Source: an uncultured Bulleidia sp.
GTDB taxonomy: Bacteria; Bacillota_I; Bacilli_A; Erysipelotrichales; Erysipelotrichaceae
Assembly (NCBI GenBank): GCA_934725105.1
Contig: CAKVBD010000008.1
Span: 1-64,000, forward strand
Reading direction: 5' to 3'
DNA length: 64,000 nt
This document shows, in pieces, positions 1-7,159 of the stretch. Under the pieces are notes generated by a model that made no database searches, was not told where the DNA came from, and saw only the letters and a program-made list of their open reading frames with translations. A program made the position numbers and the translations under genes. Numbering within the stretch: the stretch's first letter is position 1; each line of letters starts with the position of its first letter.

Positions 1-153
1 AAAGAAAACAGGAATCACGACAAACATTTGTATACCTGCAGCCATTGCGGGTTTACAAGCAATGATGACAGAGTCGGGGCAATGAATATCTATCTTCTTG
101 GCACACTCTGGACAACAGGTGATGAATCACCATCTTTTAAAACAGTAAGCTAA
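1..153 (+). pseudogene. tnpB: TnpB-type transposon nuclease, C-terminal end (cut by window edge)
   Basis: The frame open from base 1 encodes the last 50 residues of a TnpB/OrfB protein of IS200/IS605 or IS607 elements, the RNA-guided nuclease ancestral to Cas12. Visible are one zinc-ribbon half, YTCSHCGF, and the closing Asp/Arg/Asn-rich catalytic block NDDRVGAMNIYLLG. In most family members the block reads D-R-D/N-x-A-A-x-N-I, so ALANI-type residues are here replaced by VGAMNI. The rest of the gene lies outside the window, so whether it is intact cannot be judged; it is entered as a partial gene. The family call is secure, the element subtype is not. Confidence 0.85.
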
Positions 154-328
154 GGTTTCGGTATATCCGGAACGCTGTCAAACGGGTGCTATCAACCACC
201 CGGTGATGTAACGGCACAGAGGGTAATATCCCTGCTGTTAGAGTCCAGGAGAATCTGCACAGCAGATTACGTTTGTACTGGAGGAGCCAGTTACAAGCCC
301 ATCCGTCCTTGGACGATGGGTAGTTGAC
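154..328 (+). ncRNA. Candidate omega-RNA / right end of TnpB element
   Basis: The 175 bases after the tnpB stop are non-coding and unusually rich in hairpins for this AT-rich genome. The last hairpin pairs CCCAT (298-302) with ATGGG (316-320) and CGTC (304-307) with GACG (312-315) around a CTTG loop, with one bulged C, and is followed by TAGTTGAC. In known TnpB elements the guide RNA scaffold comes from exactly this place, the 3' end of tnpB and the transposon right end, and stops at the element boundary. A boundary near 328 and a guide starting near 329 are inferences. Confidence 0.55.
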
Positions 329-430
329 GTCTCTTATAGTAAAATATAAGCGGCAGAAATGCCATGAGTTACCTGAAACGGTATGCGGTTGGCTCCCTCA
401 AATGTTAGCTTTATTAGAAAGGAAAACAAG

Positions 431-466
431 AGAGGGTTCTTTTTCTTAGATACCCTCTTTTGAGGG
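431..466 (+). promoter_or_regulatory. Alternative hairpins over the toxin ribosome binding site
   Basis: CCCTC (453-457) can pair with the Shine-Dalgarno GAGGG (462-466) across a TTTT loop, hiding the ribosome binding site of the toxin that starts at 474. The same ACCCTCT (452-458) can instead pair with AGAGGGT (431-437), which would free it. Such mutually exclusive structures are typical of type I toxin mRNAs. Pairing is read by eye; no folding energy was calculated. Confidence 0.5.
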
Positions 467-473
467 ATTGCAT

Positions 474-587
474 ATGACAATGGATTCATTGATTGGTGTA
501 ATATCGTTGATATTCTCAATCTTTAGCTTTTGTATCGCAGTTGATTCTTATCTGGAATCGAAAAACAAAAAGAAAAATGACCGCTAG
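474..587 (+). CDS. Small hydrophobic type I toxin (holin-like toxin family)
   Basis: A 37-residue peptide with one membrane segment (about residues 5-23, rich in I, L, F, S) and a charged tail, ESKNKKKNDR. It starts at ATG 474, 7 bases after GAGGG; a second ATG at 480 is possible. Short hydrophobic peptide, basic C-terminus, a terminator overlapping the stop codon and an antisense transcription unit facing it match the 'putative holin-like toxin' type I toxin-antitoxin family of Firmicutes. Such peptides insert into the membrane and depolarise the cell when made in excess. A shortened copy of the locus follows at 680-831. The family assignment rests on layout rather than alignment. Confidence 0.65.
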   Translation: MTMDSLIGVISLIFSIFSFCIAVDSYLESKNKKKNDR

Positions 588-615
588 TAGCTCCCAAACT
601 TTAGCAGTCATTTTT
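573..615. terminator. Bidirectional terminator at the end of the toxin gene
   Basis: AAAAATGACCGCTA (573-586) pairs with TAGCAGTCATTTTT (602-615) with one C-A mismatch. U-rich flanks on both sides would allow it to stop both the toxin mRNA and the opposing antisense RNA. The stop codon lies inside the stem. Confidence 0.65.
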
Positions 616-658
616 TGACCTAAATAGGAGTCAACCGCTCATCGGTAACTCTTTTTAC
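573..658 (-). ncRNA. Antisense antitoxin RNA, copy 1
   Basis: On the minus strand an extended -10 box TGCTAATAT (673-665) predicts a start near 658. The transcript would run through a hairpin (GAGT...ACCG arms around 632-655) into the shared terminator at 573-615 and overlap the 3' end of the toxin mRNA. The same promoter, hairpin and terminator recur in copy 2 (823-831 downwards), which supports a real, conserved RNA. Confidence 0.55.
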
Positions 659-679
659 ATCTTTATATTAGCACAAATA

Positions 680-831
680 CAGAAAATGAAAAGATTACAT
701 ACGAATCTTTTTACGAGTTTATTGAATTCATAAAGAAAAATGACCGCTAGACTCTTCCATACTTTAGTGGTCATTTTCTACTAATTACGGAGACAACCGC
801 GCATCGGTAACTCTTCTTTAATATATTAGCA
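680..831. pseudogene. Decayed second copy of the type I toxin-antitoxin locus
   Basis: Bases 733-831 repeat the toxin tail (AAGAAAAATGACCGCTAG), the terminator (736-777), the ACCG...CGGT hairpin and the minus-strand extended -10 TGCTAATAT (831-823) of copy 1. Upstream, the frame ending at 750 reads ITYESFYEFIEFIKKNDR, which keeps the KKNDR tail but has no start codon and lacks the hydrophobic membrane core. The antisense RNA unit therefore looks intact while the toxin has been lost. It may act as a spare antitoxin for copy 1. Confidence 0.55.
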
Positions 832-836
832 TAAAA

Positions 837-1406
837 TTATTTTGCCATGTGTTCTTTAATGATGTTTGTGATTTCAGTTGCCGCACGATCCACATCATCA
901 TTACATACGACATATTCATACTTGTCTTTCAATGCAAGTTCACCCTTTGCCTTTGCAAGTCTAGATTCGATAACATCATTACTTTCTGTACCTCTGCCAC
1001 GAATTCTCTTTTCTAATTCTTCCATGCTTGGTGGTACGATAAAGATCGTTAATGCATCTTTTGCTTTTGCCATGACTTGCTGTGCACCTTGCACTTCAAT
1101 TTCAAGCAGAACATTCTTACCTTCATTTCTTAAACGTTCCACTTCCTTTAAAGGTGTACCATAGCAGTTTCCAACGAATTCTGCATGTTCCAGCAATTCA
1201 CCATTATCGATAGCTTCCTGGAATCTTTCTTTTGTAACGTAGTAATAGTTTACGCCTTCTTCTTCACCTTCTCTTTTTGCACGTGTTGTCATAGAAATAG
1301 AGAATGCAAGTTTCAAAGATGGATCATTGACAAACTTCTTTAATATTGTTCCTTTTCCAACACCACTTGGTCCACTCAATACAATCAACAAACCTTTATT
1401 TTCCAT
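837..1406 (-). CDS. gmk: Guanylate kinase
   Basis: Phosphorylates GMP to GDP with ATP in purine nucleotide synthesis; cytosolic. The P-loop GPSGVGKGT lies near residues 12-20, followed by the GMP-binding region with TTRAKREGEEEGVNYYYV and the core LLEIEVQGAQQV. At about 189 residues it has the normal family length. Two adjacent ATGs exist (1409 and 1406); the second is chosen because AGAGGTG would leave only one base before the first. It is divergent from rqcH. In many Firmicutes gmk sits beside rpoZ and other housekeeping genes, not seen here. No fault is visible. Confidence 0.95.
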   Translation of the reverse strand: MENKGLLIVLSGPSGVGKGTILKKFVNDPSLKLAFSISMTTRAKREGEEEGVNYYYVTKERFQEAIDNGELLEHAEFVGNCYGTPLKEVERLRNEGKNVLLEIEVQGAQQVMAKAKDALTIFIVPPSMEELEKRIRGRGTESNDVIESRLAKAKGELALKDKYEYVVCNDDVDRAATEITNIIKEHMAK

Positions 1407-1463
1407 CATTCACCTCTTTTGTTTGCATACTAGATTACTCTTTTTCATTTGTTGCGTCAATGG

Positions 1464-1469
1464 TATGAT
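1464..1469 (+). promoter_or_regulatory. Extended -10 promoter of rqcH
   Basis: TGG-TATGAT (1461-1469) is an extended -10 element about 28 bases upstream of the rqcH start. No good -35 is visible, as is usual for extended -10 promoters. Confidence 0.4.
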
Positions 1470-1496
1470 AGTACTCATTAAAGGATGTAAAGAACG

Positions 1497-3146
1497 ATGG
1501 CATTAGATGGTATTTTATTACACAAGATTATTCCGGAACTCGCTGGCAGTCTTCCGATGAGAATACAGAAAATTTATCAGGTTTCTACAACAGAAGTATT
1601 ATTTCAGGTACATACAAACAATGGTAAAAAACAGTTATTGATCAGTACACATTCTGAATATAATCGTCTGTTATTTACAACAAAAAACTACCCAACTCCA
1701 AAAGAGCCAGGCAATTTTGTCATGCTTTTAAGAAAGTATCTGGAAGGTGGCATCATTGAAGAGATTACGCAGGCCGGTCTAGACCGCTGGTGTACGATGA
1801 AGATCCGTAGAAGAAATACTTTGGGTGATATTGAATATATTCCTTTGTATGTTGAACTGATGGGAAAATATGCAAATGTCATTCTTGTTGGTGCAGATGG
1901 CAAGATCATTGATGCATTAAAGAGAATCCCTCCATTTGAAAATCAAAAGCGTGTGATTCAGCCAAATGTGCTGTTTACGCCAACCCCTCCACAAGATAAG
2001 AAAGATCCGTTTACAGATCATACCATTGATCCAAATGTATCTTTAACAAAGCAGTTTGCAGGCTTCTCTCCGTTTCTTTCTAAAGAAATTGAATATCGCC
2101 TGTCTATGAATGAAAGCTTTGCGGATATCATGCATGAAATTGAGTGTTCAGACTCTTTGTATGTTGCCAATGTCAACGATGTTCCTGTATTTCACTGCAT
2201 TCCTCTTACAAGTATTGGTGAATGCAAGAAATATCCATTGATGGAAGCTTTTGATATTCTTTATTTTCATAAGGAAGAAAAAGAAAGAATCAAATCCATT
2301 TCTGGAGATATTTATCACTTTGTCAAAAAAGAATTAAAGCATCAGTCAACAAAGCTTCCTCGTCTATTGAAGAGCTATGATGAAGCAAAGGATTGCGACA
2401 AATGGAAAGTGTATGGAGATCTTTTGTATACATACAACGTGAATGATACAAAGGGATTGCAATACATTGAACTGGAGAACTATGAAGATGGTGCGATGGT
2501 CAAAGTTCCACTGGATGAAAAGCTGGATGGAAAAGCAAATGCACGCAAATGCTTTACAAAATATAACAAGCTGAAAAAAGGACAGAAGTATCTGGAAGAA
2601 CAGATTGCAATCTGCGAAAATGAAATATCTTACTTTGAAGGTCTGCTGGAACAATTGGATCTTGCTGATTTTGAAACAGCCTTAGAAATCAAAGAAGAAC
2701 TTGTGAAACAGAACTACATGACTGACAAGCAGAAAAAGCCAAAGAAAAAGAAGAAAGATGATGGTCCACATCTCTCTTCCATTACACTTTCTAATGGTAT
2801 TTCTATTACGTATGGCAAGAACAATCTGCAGAACGATGCATTGACATGGAAACTTGCCAGAAAGAGTGAATACTGGTTCCATACAAAAGATTTCCATGGT
2901 TCTCATGTACTTGTACATAGTGACAAGATGGATGAAGAAACGATTCGTACTGCCGCAATGATTGCTGCATATTATTCTAAGGGAAGATATTCTTCCAGTG
3001 TTCCTGTTGTCTATTGTCAAATCAAAGACCTCAAAAAAATTCCAGGTGCAAAACCTGGAATGGTACAGCTCACATCTTATAAAACGATCTATATCGACCC
3101 AGATGAAGACTATTTAAAATCAATTGGACTCGCGATCAGTAAATGA
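1497..3146 (+). CDS. rqcH: Ribosome quality control protein RqcH (NFACT/Rqc2 family)
   Basis: Binds stalled 50S subunits carrying a peptidyl-tRNA and recruits tRNA-Ala to add a C-terminal alanine tail that marks the nascent chain for degradation. Older annotations call it a fibronectin-binding protein. The 549 residues show the NFACT-N domain, a central coiled coil (about 350-430), a lysine-rich linker (KQKKPKKKKKDD) and the C-terminal NFACT-R domain with EYWFHTKDFHGSHVLV. Asp96-Arg97 in AGLDRW matches the DR motif needed for tRNA recruitment in the B. subtilis protein. The start is supported by AAAGGATG upstream. It is convergent with rluB, the 3' ends overlapping by 27 bases. Confidence 0.92.
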   Translation: MALDGILLHKIIPELAGSLPMRIQKIYQVSTTEVLFQVHTNNGKKQLLISTHSEYNRLLFTTKNYPTPKEPGNFVMLLRKYLEGGIIEEITQAGLDRWCTMKIRRRNTLGDIEYIPLYVELMGKYANVILVGADGKIIDALKRIPPFENQKRVIQPNVLFTPTPPQDKKDPFTDHTIDPNVSLTKQFAGFSPFLSKEIEYRLSMNESFADIMHEIECSDSLYVANVNDVPVFHCIPLTSIGECKKYPLMEAFDILYFHKEEKERIKSISGDIYHFVKKELKHQSTKLPRLLKSYDEAKDCDKWKVYGDLLYTYNVNDTKGLQYIELENYEDGAMVKVPLDEKLDGKANARKCFTKYNKLKKGQKYLEEQIAICENEISYFEGLLEQLDLADFETALEIKEELVKQNYMTDKQKKPKKKKKDDGPHLSSITLSNGISITYGKNNLQNDALTWKLARKSEYWFHTKDFHGSHVLVHSDKMDEETIRTAAMIAAYYSKGRYSSSVPVVYCQIKDLKKIPGAKPGMVQLTSYKTIYIDPDEDYLKSIGLAISK

Positions 3147-3869
3147 CTGATCGTTTTTATTTACAATGGACATCAGTTTACGTACTTCATACATACGCAG
3201 TTTACGATACTGTCCCTGTCTTAGATTGCCTAGATCCAGGAATGCATATTGAATACGGTTTAATCGTGTCACTTCACAATGGAAAAATTCCATCATTCTT
3301 CTTACCTGACGGTTTCTTCCTTCCTGGATTGTAATCTGTAGAACTGTTTTATTTTTCTTTTCACTTCTTTGTAGAACAAATACTTCTGCAGGCAATGTTT
3401 TTCCATCTTCCAGTTCAATCCCTTTTTCTAACAGTGCACACATGCCATCTGTCAATATGCCATTGACAGCAACTTCATATGTTTTGCAAATATGATTTCT
3501 TGGATGCATTAAGCCATTGGCAAATTCACCATCATTTGTTAAAAGAAGCAAACCTGTTGTTTCATAATCTAATCGACCAACAGGAAAGATTCTTTCCTTA
3601 CAGTCAATGATATCTACAACAGTATCTCTTTCTTTATCATCTGAAACAGAACAGATTGTTCTTTTTGGCTTATTTAAAAGAAAATATACTTTTTCTTCTT
3701 TATTGATTTCATGTCCGTCGACTTCAATTCTATCTTGTGTAGATACTTTGACACCCATTTCTTTGACTGTCTGTCCATTGACTTTGACACGACCCTGCTG
3801 GATCATTTCTTCTGCTTTTCTTCTAGAAGCAATGCCGCTTGCAGCAATGACTTTTTGTAATCTTTCCAT
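3120..3869 (-). CDS. rluB: Ribosomal large subunit pseudouridine synthase (RluB/RsuA family)
   Basis: Converts a uridine of rRNA to pseudouridine. An S4 RNA-binding domain fills residues 1-60 (MERLQKVIAASGIASRRKAE) and the catalytic domain follows, with the motif GRLDYETTGLLLLTND carrying the nucleophile Asp101, and GRNRQVRRM later. Length 249 is normal for the family. RluB rather than RluE/RsuA is the usual name for Firmicute members with this layout; the exact uridine is not certain. It starts 8 bases after the ParB-like gene and is probably the last gene of the operon that begins with the Nudix gene at 5386. Confidence 0.88.
   Translation of the reverse strand: MERLQKVIAASGIASRRKAEEMIQQGRVKVNGQTVKEMGVKVSTQDRIEVDGHEINKEEKVYFLLNKPKRTICSVSDDKERDTVVDIIDCKERIFPVGRLDYETTGLLLLTNDGEFANGLMHPRNHICKTYEVAVNGILTDGMCALLEKGIELEDGKTLPAEVFVLQRSEKKNKTVLQITIQEGRNRQVRRMMEFFHCEVTRLNRIQYAFLDLGNLRQGQYRKLRMYEVRKLMSIVNKNDQSFTDRESN
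3133..3158 (+). terminator. Terminator of rqcH
   Basis: CGATCAGT (3133-3140) pairs with ACTGATCG (3146-3153) around AAATG and is followed by TTTTT. The rqcH stop codon lies in the loop and stem, and the last bases of rluB are at its edge. Confidence 0.8.
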
Positions 3870-3877
3870 GTACCCTC

Positions 3878-4153
3878 CTAATGATGATTTCTTGTATTTC
3901 CCCAGAAGCCGCTTCCCGCATGTGAATAGTCATTCATCAATACAACTGGAATTCTTCTGAATTTATCGTTTTTTTCGCTTAATATTTGACACGCAGATAG
4001 TCTTTTATTTCCATCGATACATTCATAGTATCCTTTGCGTACATTGACCTGTACCGCAATTGCAACGCCTCTTTTTTCTATGGATTCTAGCAAATGTCCT
4101 GGATCTGTATATGTATAGCGGATATCTTTGATATCAACGATTGTATTAATCAT
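3878..4153 (-). CDS. Small ParB/sulfiredoxin-fold protein
   Basis: A 91-residue protein made almost entirely of a ParB N-terminal-like fold: DIRYTYTDPGHLLESIEKRG followed by YYECIDGNKRLSACQILSEK, which matches the xxDGxxRLxA motif that binds nucleotide or phosphate in ParB and sulfiredoxin. There is no helix-turn-helix or ParB C-terminal domain, so it is not a chromosome partition protein. Its start overlaps the stop of the preceding gene by 8 bases. The C-terminus ends SHAGSGFWGNTRNHH, of unknown role. Function is unknown; a small nucleotide-binding or modifying enzyme is possible. Confidence 0.5.
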   Translation of the reverse strand: MINTIVDIKDIRYTYTDPGHLLESIEKRGVAIAVQVNVRKGYYECIDGNKRLSACQILSEKNDKFRRIPVVLMNDYSHAGSGFWGNTRNHH

Positions 4154-4973
4154 GTATTTCCTTCTTTCTTACACCGATAACGATGCAGCCATGCAATATT
4201 GTATACGTATGCAGGAATTTTGCAAAACTTTCTTGATGATTTCTTCTGCGATAGATTGCATTATAGAAGTGTGCATCTGTTTCATTGACTTTATCAAACA
4301 TGACATAATGAGCGCCTCTTGTATGTGAATATGCAAGAATTCCAGAAGAACATGCTTGAAATGCATGCATTGCACCAGTAAAGCCTGGAACAGATACAAA
4401 AACATCCAAACCTTTCTGCTTGAGATAGACAATGAGCCAGAATATTTCCTGACCAAATACTTTTCCAAGTAAATTATGCTTTTCTAAGTCGTGTATGACT
4501 TCATACATTGGCGTATATTTCCTGTTTGCCTTTAATAAGTTGTAGACCGCAATCCACCCGCACCCTTTCCGTTGCGTATCAAACCATCCAAATGGAATAG
4601 ATTGCATACTGCCTTGATCGATAATGTATCCTTCTTCATCAAATACATGATCATCTAATACATACCGATATGGTTCAATGACATGCTGGAAGGATTTTTC
4701 CTTAGCATAAAAACCCGTTGCATTCATGAGTGAACATAAAGAAGCATCACACGTAACAATGATCTTTTTTGGATGAAACTTCTTGATGCACCATTCACGC
4801 ATAAAGCATAGATCATGAAATGTATTTTCGCTGTTTCCATACGATTCAATTTCAATGGATACAACTTCATTGTCATATGTATATGACATAATAAAAGCAT
4901 CTTCAGAGGTATTCATGAGCTTCATACGATGCATATGATTCGCATCACTTTTCAATAAACCAATCTTTACCAT
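4146..4973 (-). CDS. Hypothetical protein: GNAT-like domain fused to papain-like cysteine-peptidase domain
   Basis: I do not recognise a named family. Residues 1-100 resemble a weak GNAT acyltransferase fold: FMREWCIKKFHPKKIIV then LMNATGFY, the usual helix, strand and 'GF' ending. Residues 125-270 look like a papain/C39-like peptidase with RKGCGWIAVYNLL (Cys138) and GAHYVMFD (His222), a possible catalytic dyad. No signal peptide is present, so it acts inside the cell. It overlaps the Nudix gene upstream by 7 bases and the ParB-like gene downstream by 8, so the three are translationally coupled. The substrate is unknown. Confidence 0.45.
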   Translation of the reverse strand: MVKIGLLKSDANHMHRMKLMNTSEDAFIMSYTYDNEVVSIEIESYGNSENTFHDLCFMREWCIKKFHPKKIIVTCDASLCSLMNATGFYAKEKSFQHVIEPYRYVLDDHVFDEEGYIIDQGSMQSIPFGWFDTQRKGCGWIAVYNLLKANRKYTPMYEVIHDLEKHNLLGKVFGQEIFWLIVYLKQKGLDVFVSVPGFTGAMHAFQACSSGILAYSHTRGAHYVMFDKVNETDAHFYNAIYRRRNHQESFAKFLHTYTILHGCIVIGVRKKEIHD

Positions 4974-5386
4974 GGAGCCTTCCTGTACTTCATTGCCTGT
5001 TTCAATACTTCAGCATCATTATCATACGTAATACATCCCAATGCTTCGATTGGCTTCATCCAGTACATATGACTCAATTCATCTTTTTCCATATGTTCTT
5101 TGCCACCACTCACATACGCAATAAAATACGTATTTTCTTTTTCATTGCCATTTGGAAGAAAATAATGAATCTTTTGTGAAAACTTTGTATCCAGCTTCAC
5201 TTCAAGTCCTGTTTCTTCCTTGATTTCTCTAAGAGCAGTATCTGCTTCTGTTTCATTTGGTTCAATATGCCCTTTGACAAAGCAATAATGCCCCGCAAGC
5301 TGACGAATAATCAGTACTCTGGCATCTTTTTTCCGGCTGTCAAATATGACAGCACCACATGATTTTTCAATATTTGTTTTTGACAT
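4967..5386 (-). CDS. Nudix hydrolase
   Basis: Hydrolyses nucleoside diphosphate derivatives or related pyrophosphates. The complete Nudix box is seen as GHIEPNETEADTALREIKEE followed by TGLEV, with the REIKEE catalytic metal-binding core. Length 139 is typical. An upstream in-frame ATG at 5419 is rejected because it lies inside the terminator hairpin of the preceding operon. The chosen ATG (5386) begins only 6 bases after a strong extended -10 box and no Shine-Dalgarno is visible, so the mRNA may be leaderless. The sequence VIIRQLAGHYCFVKGHIEPNE resembles diadenosine-polyphosphate hydrolases, but the substrate is not settled. Confidence 0.85.
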   Translation of the reverse strand: MSKTNIEKSCGAVIFDSRKKDARVLIIRQLAGHYCFVKGHIEPNETEADTALREIKEETGLEVKLDTKFSQKIHYFLPNGNEKENTYFIAYVSGGKEHMEKDELSHMYWMKPIEALGCITYDNDAEVLKQAMKYRKAPW

Positions 5387-5392
5387 ACGAGT

Positions 5393-5401
5393 ATTATAGC
5401 A
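5393..5401 (-). promoter_or_regulatory. Extended -10 promoter directly abutting the Nudix start
   Basis: On the minus strand TGC-TATAAT (5401-5393) is a near-perfect extended -10 element. The spacing puts transcription start within a base or two of the ATG at 5386. It drives the Nudix, GNAT/peptidase, ParB-like and rluB genes. Confidence 0.65.
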
Positions 5402-5411
5402 CAAGAAAAAA

Positions 5412-5427
5412 AGACTCATACGAGTCT
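5412..5427 (-). terminator. Terminator of the ECF/SAM-hydrolase operon
   Basis: Reading the minus strand, AGACTC (5427-5422), loop GTAT, GAGTCT (5417-5412), then seven T. It begins 4 bases after the stop codon of the last operon gene. Confidence 0.8.
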
Positions 5428-5430
5428 CTT

Positions 5431-6279
5431 TTAGTCAATTGCACGGATACGGATCTTCCAGTTTGTACCAGTGCCTACGTTATAGGCACGTGCAAAGGAA
5501 CCCTGGTTGATTGCAATACCAACACGATATACAGAGTTGATATACAATAGTGGAGAACCAACAGGAACTTCCGCAAAGGAATGCTGGTAAACGACCTGGT
5601 TCTGGTATGCTAGCATATTTTCATGGAAAATAGATACTTCATAACGCTTGCCAAATTCAGGATTTAACTGATAGAAGTCATCTCTAGAAATAGATGTCCA
5701 TAAAGAACCAAAGCGTACATCAAGAATGTCTACACACCCTTTGACACTCTTTTCTGCAGCATCATATTCTGTTTCTACAACATCTAATTCAACAATATCA
5801 GATAATGGAAGTTCTTTCCCAACTTCTTCATATGTGATGACGCCAGCTGCCAGTCTAGCACCAGTATATGCATATACATCACGACCATGGAATGTATAAG
5901 ATAATTCAGTATTCTTTCTGCGGTTGATACTTTCTTCGATTTCTCTCAGTTCAACGATACCGAAGTACTTGTTTAAGTGTGTTAATGTACCGTTATCTGG
6001 TGTAACGATGTACTGACCTGTTTTCGTTTTCGCAACAACGGATTTACGGTTTGTACCAACACCTGGATCTACAACAGATACAAATACTGTACCTTCTGGC
6101 CAGTAGTTGACTGTCTGAAATAAACGATAGCTGCCTTCAAAGATGTTATATGGTGTGATGTCATGTGTTAAATGGTGGAGCTTTAATTCAGGATCTACCT
6201 GTAAGGCAACACCTTCCATGGCGCTGACAGCACCATCCACAAGACCGAAATCTGACTGAAATACTAATGTCTTATTCAT
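5431..6279 (-). CDS. SAM hydroxide adenosyltransferase (DUF62 family), catalytic paralogue
   Basis: DUF62 enzymes split S-adenosylmethionine to adenosine and methionine with water as nucleophile. The N-terminal domain runs from LVFQSDFG to about residue 165, a C-terminal beta-barrel follows (DVRFGSLWTSI). The reported catalytic triad is complete: Asp71 and Arg78 in VVDPGVGTNRKS and His131 in TFHGRDVYAY. The start at 6279 (MNKTLVFQSD) is preferred over 6321 because GTGAGG lies upstream and the family starts there. The gene is 7 bases downstream of its paralogue and is last in the ECF operon. Whether it serves SAM disposal or methionine/adenosine recycling is unknown. Confidence 0.85.
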   Translation of the reverse strand: MNKTLVFQSDFGLVDGAVSAMEGVALQVDPELKLHHLTHDITPYNIFEGSYRLFQTVNYWPEGTVFVSVVDPGVGTNRKSVVAKTKTGQYIVTPDNGTLTHLNKYFGIVELREIEESINRRKNTELSYTFHGRDVYAYTGARLAAGVITYEEVGKELPLSDIVELDVVETEYDAAEKSVKGCVDILDVRFGSLWTSISRDDFYQLNPEFGKRYEVSIFHENMLAYQNQVVYQHSFAEVPVGSPLLYINSVYRVGIAINQGSFARAYNVGTGTNWKIRIRAID

Positions 6280-6286
6280 ATATGCC

Positions 6287-7141
6287 TCACTTTGAGAATA
6301 CAACTTTATAGTCTGCACCATGATCTACATGGTAATTGTTTTTGAAACTGTTCTGGTTCATAGCGAAAGAGATCTTGTTAACTTCGTTGTTGTAAAGAAG
6401 TGCCTTGCCCTTTTCACTGTCACCGAAAGACTTGTAGTAAGTGATGTCTTCATCAAATAGAACTTCACCATTCTTTGAAATACATGCATGGATCGTATCA
6501 CCATGATGAATACCAAGCTTTTCAAAGTAATCCATATGGATGTTTGTCCATAGGTTACCAAAGTTAGGATCATCAATTTCCATGTAGCCTGTGACTGTAT
6601 TGCCTTCTACAACTGGTTCAGGAAGATCAAACATCTGGATCTCTTCTACTGGATAGCTTGGCCCTACCTGTTCATATGTAATGACACCAGAAGCAAGTCT
6701 AGCAGCTGTATAGCCAAATACGTCTCTGCCACCAAAAATAGCAACACGGTCATTGTCCTTGCCCTTTAAACGGTTAATGGATTCATCGATTTCTCTGACT
6801 TCTTCAATACCGCTTGTAATGGCGATATGTGTTAAAGCACCATTATCCGGAGTGACTACATAGTAGCCATCTTTTGTTTTCGCAACACATGCTTTTCTGG
6901 AAGTACCAACACCTGGATCGACTACAGAAACAAAGATTGTTCCCTTTGGCCAGAAACGCATATACTGCATTAATCTGTAAGATGCAGAATATGTATCGTA
7001 CTGTGGAATCTGATGTGTTGCATCAATAATTTCCAGTGTACGGTCTACAGATTTTACAACACCATACATAGATGCAACGGCACCTTCTGCATATGTAAAG
7101 TCTGTCTGGAATACTAACATTGGTTTAGAATAATCAATCAT
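6287..7141 (-). CDS. DUF62 paralogue with catalytic His replaced by Gly
   Basis: The 284-residue protein aligns along its length with the next gene (LVFQTDFTYAEGAVASMYGV; VVDPGVGTSRKA; VVTPDNGALTH). Asp75 and Arg82 are kept, but the FHGRD motif is IFGGRD, putting Gly137 where the catalytic His should be. Family knowledge says the Asp-Arg-His triad is needed for the hydroxide reaction, so this copy is either inactive, a regulatory partner of its neighbour, or uses another nucleophile, as SAM halogenases of this fold do. The last idea is speculation. It begins 18 bases after ecfT. Confidence 0.8.
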   Translation of the reverse strand: MIDYSKPMLVFQTDFTYAEGAVASMYGVVKSVDRTLEIIDATHQIPQYDTYSASYRLMQYMRFWPKGTIFVSVVDPGVGTSRKACVAKTKDGYYVVTPDNGALTHIAITSGIEEVREIDESINRLKGKDNDRVAIFGGRDVFGYTAARLASGVITYEQVGPSYPVEEIQMFDLPEPVVEGNTVTGYMEIDDPNFGNLWTNIHMDYFEKLGIHHGDTIHACISKNGEVLFDEDITYYKSFGDSEKGKALLYNNEVNKISFAMNQNSFKNNYHVDHGADYKVVFSK

Positions 7142-7159
7142 TGAAATAACCTTCTTTCT

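Noticed and set aside
334..519. 61-residue frame on the minus strand across the toxin leader
   Set aside because: No ribosome binding site, overlaps the toxin gene and leader hairpins, no family resemblance.
847..1164. 105-residue plus-strand frame inside gmk
   Set aside because: Mirror of the conserved guanylate kinase gene on the other strand; serine-rich composition is typical of an antisense shadow.
5387..5419. Upstream start for the Nudix protein (11 more residues)
   Set aside because: The start codon lies within the terminator of the preceding operon and upstream of the promoter -10 box.
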